Program-made: the position numbers and the translations under genes
Assembly (NCBI RefSeq): GCF_000005505.3
Contig: NC_016134.3
Span: 40,610,150 to 40,674,149 of the forward strand
Reading direction: 5' to 3'
Length of the DNA stretch: 64,000 nucleotides
Origin: Brachypodium distachyon
Lineage: Eukaryota > Streptophyta > Magnoliopsida > Poales > Poaceae
Part shown: positions 59,635-64,000 of the stretch, one piece after another
Layout: the number at the start of each line of letters is the position of its first letter
Position numbering within the stretch: the stretch's first letter is position 1
The notes under the pieces: model-generated
Seen by the model: the letters and a program-made list of their open reading frames with translations, nothing else
Database searches by the model: none
What the model was told of the DNA's origin: nothing

Positions 59635-60690
59635 GAAATGCATAAGGACAAAAACATTCAGCAGGCGCACATGCACATAGCCAACAAATAAAAGATGAAA
59701 TGGATTATTCGTTGTAAATTTCACTCAAAAGATTCCTTTTTAGTTAAATTTGCTCTTAGAAAGTGTCAAGAAAGTTTTCTCATAAATTTGATATAATTTT
59801 TATCAAACTTTAAGAAGTTCGACTTAGGATAAAGCTAGGATTTGTATTTAGGAACAGAGGTAGTAGTTAATATCCAGAATATTGGGTGCGTGTATAAAAA
59901 AGCAACGGATAAGGAGAATGGATGTATTTGGGAAGCAAAAGCAATGAATAAGTACCTCAGACAGCAAGCTCTAGGCCATCTCAGGCTAATTTCTAAAAGC
60001 TCTAGCCTTTGTACACATCATAGTTGGATGATAGCTGGTCCCCTCTTCCAAATCACAAATTGCACCCAAAGTCATATGATTCCTTTTAGCAAGGGAAATT
60101 GGGCCATCAAATTTGTGTGAGCTTTTTTATCTTATTTTTTGTGTAATGTGCACAGTAAACAGGACAGACGATTTTATATTATTCTTGCATAGTGAAAACG
60201 ATGCTACCTGCAACCATGTGCTGGCTGCCTGGCTAAACTAAAACTTTGTATGGACTGCTACTGCTAATAGCTTGTAACCACACAAGCTGGCCAACACATT
60301 ATATAATCGGTCTCTTTTTTGTGTGTGGTATGAGGCCATGTACACTTGCTACTTTTCTTATAGGATTTATTAATATTATACATACGGTTATCATCTCAGA
60401 TGCACAGCAACTAATGCCCTTTGGTTTAGCATTATCATGAATGAGCTCCATCCCAAATGATACTAACAACGTAACAATCAACCTAAATCCTCTGTTTTAC
60501 TACTGGTAGTGAATAAGATAGGGCCTAGGGGGTTCTGGAAATTTGAAGTTTGTAGCATGGAAGTGGACGGGCGTGCAGTACAGCCGCTGCTGTTGCCCTG
60601 AACAGGAGAAGAGTAAGTCTCCAGTCTCCTCTGCGCGTAAGGGATCCACCATCATCAAACGAAACGCGAGCGGCACCGGAACATAAGAAA
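59635..60690. other. Intergenic DNA without a recognisable gene
   Basis: AT-rich with short frames. ATAAATTTGATATAATTTTTATCAAACTTTAAGAAGTTCGACTTAGG at 59781-59825 and GGAACAGAGGTAGTA at 59851 are the familiar end of a grass MITE; the other end is not visible. Confidence 0.4.
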
Positions 60691-60729
60691 CGGGATTAAC
60701 GAACCAAATCAAATCCTCACAAATCCATC

Positions 60730-60934
60730 CTAATAAACGAACCATGGGAATTAGGAAGTATTTACCAGTGCTGAGAGAAGCCACCACGGATCTAGATGAG
60801 CACTTCACCACGGAGAAAGCTGGAGTGTTCCCGGCTCTCCCGCGCGCCCTCTCCCGTTCTCCCGTGCCTCCTCGCCTCCTCCACGATCTTCCCTTGCGGG
60901 CCCGAAGTGGCCCCGTTGGGTGGAAGGAGCCCAT
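60730..60934 (-). CDS. Possible first exon of an unidentified gene
   Basis: On the minus strand ATG at 60934 opens MGSFHPTGPLRARKGRSWRR, then an Arg/Gly-rich part and NTPAFSVVKCSSRSVVASLS. The frame then meets a donor-like CTG-GTAAATAC (about 60762). Composition fits a transit-peptide-like N-terminus. No following exon could be identified, so it may be leader or chance. Confidence 0.25.
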
Positions 60935-61054
60935 AGAGGAGATAGTCAAGGTGGACCGGAAATGGTTCGCGAGAAAGCCTAGAGATCGATCTCCGGACCG
61001 GCGGCGGATCGGCTTCCGTCGATCCAGTCACCCCGCTAGCCACCTCCATCCACT

Positions 61055-61700
61055 GGCACATATCACTCGCGGGTCTCTAAAACCCGCCACTGATGGCTCA
61101 CATGTGAACTCTGAAAAAACCAAAAAACGGTTATGACTAACCACGTACTCGACTTGAGTATACCGTTACGGTCCAGTTGGGGCCCACAAGAAAGGCTACT
61201 ACGACTCCAGAAATCCATATGCCAAATCTTGCGACTCAAGACAAAAAAGTTTAATTAGAGTATATCTCCTCAATCATTGTAACCGACTTAAACTCTACCT
61301 GAGACCCGGCCTCCTGCATATATAAAAGACCAGGAGGATGAGCCAAGAGGATCCCAACCTAGATAGAAGCCGTCTAGACGCACTCGCCAGATCGAATCTG
61401 TGTATCTAGCTCCACGGCACCCTTTGTAATCGACTCATCAATACCAGATCAGACAAACAGGACGTAAGGGTATTACCTTCCGAGGGCCTCGAACTTGGGT
61501 AAATCGTGCCCCCTGTGTCCTTATTAGCCGACGAGATCGTCAACACATACACTCGAAATCTTTCCTAGATATAAGTCCACCAATATGGACATTGTCGAAA
61601 TCCTAACTTCGTCAGGCGGGTTTTCAAAAACCCGCCACTGTTAGCACCCTATCAGTGGCCATGCTATCAGTGGTGGGTTTGGCGGTTTTTAGATCCCACC
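61055..61700. mobile_element. CACTA-like remnant containing an LTR-like insertion
   Basis: AACCCGCCACTGATGG at about 61080 and inverted words at 61615-61690 (AACCCGCCACTG, CTATCAGTGGTGGGTTT) look like CACTA subterminal repeats. Between them 61134-61614 reads like a solo LTR: TG start, a TATA box CATATATAAAAG at about 61317, GAGGGCCTCGAACTTGGGT near 61480 and a CA end. No 5 bp target duplication was found (GGTTA against GGCGG), so the LTR call is tentative. Confidence 0.5.
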
Positions 61701-61850
61701 TGAAAGATCGGTATGGTCGGTTAGAGGAGGGGGTGAATAGGCGACTAACAAATTTTAACGTTTTCCTTTTCTTTTCTTGAAAGATACAAACACTTAATCC
61801 TAAGGCTCACTAGATTTTCTAAAGTGAATGCAACCCTAGTATGAAGTGCA
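61701..61850. repeat. Dispersed LTR-like repeat, copy 2
   Basis: Starts TGAAAGATCGGTATGGTCGG and contains GGAGGGGGTGAATAGG and ACCCTAGTATGA, as does copy 1 at 22128-22275. Similarity fades after about 150 bases. Confidence 0.5.
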
Positions 61851-62617
61851 ATAACCGAAACACTGGCCAAAACAAAAGATAGACAATGAACCCACGTGTT
61901 ACTGTCTTGTTAGATATTTTGACAGTTTAAGGAGGCTCTCCTAGCAACTGGAACATCCTACTATCTGCTATGAGTAGCATAACATGCTAATCGATGCAAA
62001 ATTTGATACTCTATAGCATTCCAAACAACCGGTGATATTTGTATTTCCAACATCAAAAGCAAATGTTACACCTACAGAATTGTGCTGCTATTCCGGGTGA
62101 CCATTTATATCTGATCAAGGCTAAAATTGAAGGACATCTGGAACCACAAGTCAGTGTAAATGTGTGAACTGGCTTGCATGTGATTCCAATATTAATTGAA
62201 GATACAGTACAAAGCAGACAGAAAACCATTATTAGGAAGTTTGGAAATTGGATAAATTCCAATCAACAGATCATTGTCAAACAAAAAGTCAATAATGGAT
62301 AAATGTATACCTCGTCCACGGCCCCACTCTTTATCTTAGACTGCATTATGCACCATTTCTTGAAATGCGCACCTGGAAGCGCAGAGTGGCCACCACATTC
62401 ATCAAATTGCAAAAAAGAAAATAGAAAAAAAAACATTTCCAGTTTTGTTCGAGAATAGAAATCGCAAGATAACAAAAGAAGAGAACACAAACTACAGAGA
62501 TAAGAAGGAAAAACCAACCCGCACTTATTTTAAGATTGCACGAACTAGAATTGATAGTTTTCACAGACCATCTACAGAATGTATCTAGAAATTGGCTCAT
62601 CAGAAAAAACACGGAAA
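61851..62617. other. AT-rich DNA, possible small exon
   Basis: Mostly AT-rich. At 62361-62295 on the minus strand an acceptor-like CTTCCAG is followed by GTGCGCATTTCAAGAAATGG and a donor-like GAG-GTATAC. I could not place this in a known gene. Confidence 0.3.
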
Positions 62618-63135
62618 AAAGAATAAATAAGATGAGATTCGTCCTCCCCCTACATATTTAATTTCTTCTCCTATACAAAAACTAGCAAGACCCACTCCAT
62701 TGGTAATCCCATCAATGACACCCTTATCGAAAAACTCCGTTAGTTCGGTTAATCCTCTTATACCCAAGGTAAAGAGCCTACTATAGAAAATATCTATATA
62801 ACCACGATTATATGACCAACTGTATATCTTTTTTTTTACTTGATAAAAAAAGTTCTTTTTTGGACTTTCTTTGTAAAAGGAATTTTGTAAATTCAAATTC
62901 TGAAAAAAAGAATAAACAGATCCATAGAAAATATATGCTATGAATAAACCGAGGATAACTAGACTTACAGAAGATATTGCATTAGTAATAAATTCATATG
63001 AATTTATAGAAGAGTTGGAACTTTCCTGAGTAAAGTTTATTGAAGGAATTAACCACTTTGATAATATGGTTAACCCCGCTGTTCCATTATCCATTATTTC
63101 ATTATCAAAAGGATTCCTATGAATCCAATGATGCT
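62618..63135 (-). pseudogene. ndhF: Nuclear plastid DNA insert carrying the 3' part of ndhF
   Basis: The minus-strand frame (63094-62600) reads [20 protein letters not shown], then [20 protein letters not shown], then a hydrophobic segment ([13 protein letters not shown]), [14 protein letters not shown] and [14 protein letters not shown] to [19 protein letters not shown]. This is the C-terminal part of grass plastid NDH-1 subunit 5, which belongs in the thylakoid NDH complex. The similarity starts near 63135 and ends near 62620, without the rest of ndhF or neighbouring plastid genes. The frame has stayed open, which suggests a young insert. It has no obvious nuclear promoter or transit peptide and is taken as non-functional. 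Confidence 0.88.
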
Positions 63136-63235
63136 AAGTGAAATGGGATAACATCAGCTAGTAACTTGAATTAAAAAAGTAAAGAAAAAGGAGACATGTA
63201 AATGTATCTGCCACCGAAACTAACTGACCTAAGTA

Positions 63236-63470
63236 CCTCAAAATAGGAACCAAGTGGAACATCATGTACTTGTTGTACAGTCTCAAATACCTACAAATAA
63301 CCAGTGAGAAACAAATATTGTTTATGATTTCAAGCATATAACATAATGTAACTTCTATGATTACGGACATATTAACTGTTATATTGGGATGTTCGGTTGT
63401 ACTATGAACATACCAGATCTGTTTTGTCAGCTGAAAAACCATATGCTGCCATTCAGTCATCTTCTATATC
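63236..63470 (-). CDS. Possible pair of short exons of an unidentified gene
   Basis: Two stretches with splice-like borders lie on the minus strand: about 63461-63416 (MTEWQHMVFQLTKQI, donor GTATGT) and about 63290-63237 (acceptor TTGTAG, donor GTACTT). Joined in phase they read KQIWYLRLYNKYMMFHLVPIL. I recognise no family, and the evidence is only the splice-like borders and the smooth join. It may be chance in AT-rich DNA. Confidence 0.2.
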
Positions 63471-63492
63471 TAAGTATGGGAAACCCCACTAC

Positions 63493-63697
63493 TCCTTCCA
63501 TTCCACAATACAATGCATATAGATTTTTCACATTTGTTTAACAATACATCTCATGTTTTTCTTGGTACCCGCATCCGACCAATAACTACTCATATCAATT
63601 TATTATTAATCAATATGAATGATCATGCACTAGAAACGAGAGCTGCCTTGATCCAAGTGCACAAATCTATATGCGTTGTATTGTGGAATGGAGGGAG
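63493..63697. mobile_element. Stowaway MITE
   Basis: 205 bp with TA on both sides. The left end CTCCTTCCATTCCACAATAC pairs with the right end GTATTGTGGAATGGAGGGAG; inner arms ATGCATATAGATTT and ACAAATCTATATGCG also pair. No coding capacity. Confidence 0.9.
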
Positions 63698-64000
63698 TAC
63701 TTGATTTTCTCTCAACATGCAGTCATGCCACATCATCACATAATTAATTTGTTCACACATTTATTTAGTGGGAAACTCATAATTTTGCACATGCATGCAT
63801 GTTACTTTCCATCAAGCTATTTTCATTAAGTGAAGAATGTATAATCTATCATACAATTACATTATATGTTTTCAATGGATACTTTTTAATTTGTTACTAT
63901 TTTTTACTCATATATGTTAACTAAGAAATTCCTTCAACAACGTGGGCTCACGTATGTTAACTAAAAAAATTTCTGCAACAACGTGCGAAGCATCGTCTAG
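63698..64000. other. AT-rich right edge
   Basis: Nothing recognised. CTCACGTATGTTAACTAA and CATATATGTTAACTAAGAAATT near the edge form a short direct repeat (about 63911 and 63952). Confidence 0.4.

Noticed and set aside
61134..61614. Complete solo LTR
   Set aside because: TG and CA ends and a TATA box are present, but the flanking five bases do not match; kept only as an LTR-like block.

Overview
The window looks like nuclear DNA of a grass (Poaceae). Six multi-exon plant-type genes with GT-AG introns sit in a background of Stowaway-type MITEs whose ends read CTCCCTCCGT and are bordered by TA. There are also CACTA, mariner-like, MULE and LINE remnants and a piece of grass-type plastid ndhF. 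I cannot fix the species.

Every host gene I can model is on the minus strand. From low to high coordinates they are: a group I bZIP transcription factor of the RF2/VIP1 type (4297-8912); an FPA-like protein with three RRMs and a SPOC domain that acts on RNA 3'-end choice and flowering (15448-19405); a protein fusing a sterol 3beta-HSD/decarboxylase-like domain to a reticulon domain (23614-28141); a mitochondrial-type glyoxalase II (29736-34887); a plant DUF936 protein (36148-40313); and an F-box/LRR gene whose frame is broken (48262-52409). The exon joins I give keep the frame in all but the last, and predict proteins of 378, 914, 588, 335 and 734 residues. A small intronless ORF with its own TATA box lies at 2928-3272. 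The genes share orientation, but the functions do not suggest a pathway or cluster; this looks like ordinary collinear grass gene space.

The intergenic and intronic DNA is mostly mobile. A 1.35 kb mariner-like deletion derivative sits in intron 2 of the bZIP gene. A MITE at 10897-11814 is split by a LINE fragment. An 847 bp Pack-MULE at 45415-46261 has long inverted ends, a near-perfect 9 bp target duplication and a captured piece of an L-arabinokinase-like gene. A complete but defective 4.6 kb CACTA element spans 54157-58770, with a truncated TNP2 ORF and a decayed Ulp1-like peptidase ORF. The right end holds LTR-like remnants, an ndhF plastid insertion at about 62618-63135, an isolated SNAP25-like terminal exon at 59526-59625 and more MITEs.

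The observations I rate highest are: the SDR-reticulon fusion, in which the catalytic Tyr and Lys appear to be replaced; the Pack-MULE; the defective CACTA with palindromic subterminal repeats; perfect or near-perfect tandem duplications inside introns, one of them copying a splice donor; and the broken F-box gene. I see no CRISPR array, rRNA operon, tRNA gene or prokaryotic system. All homology calls come from recognising motifs by eye; no search was run.
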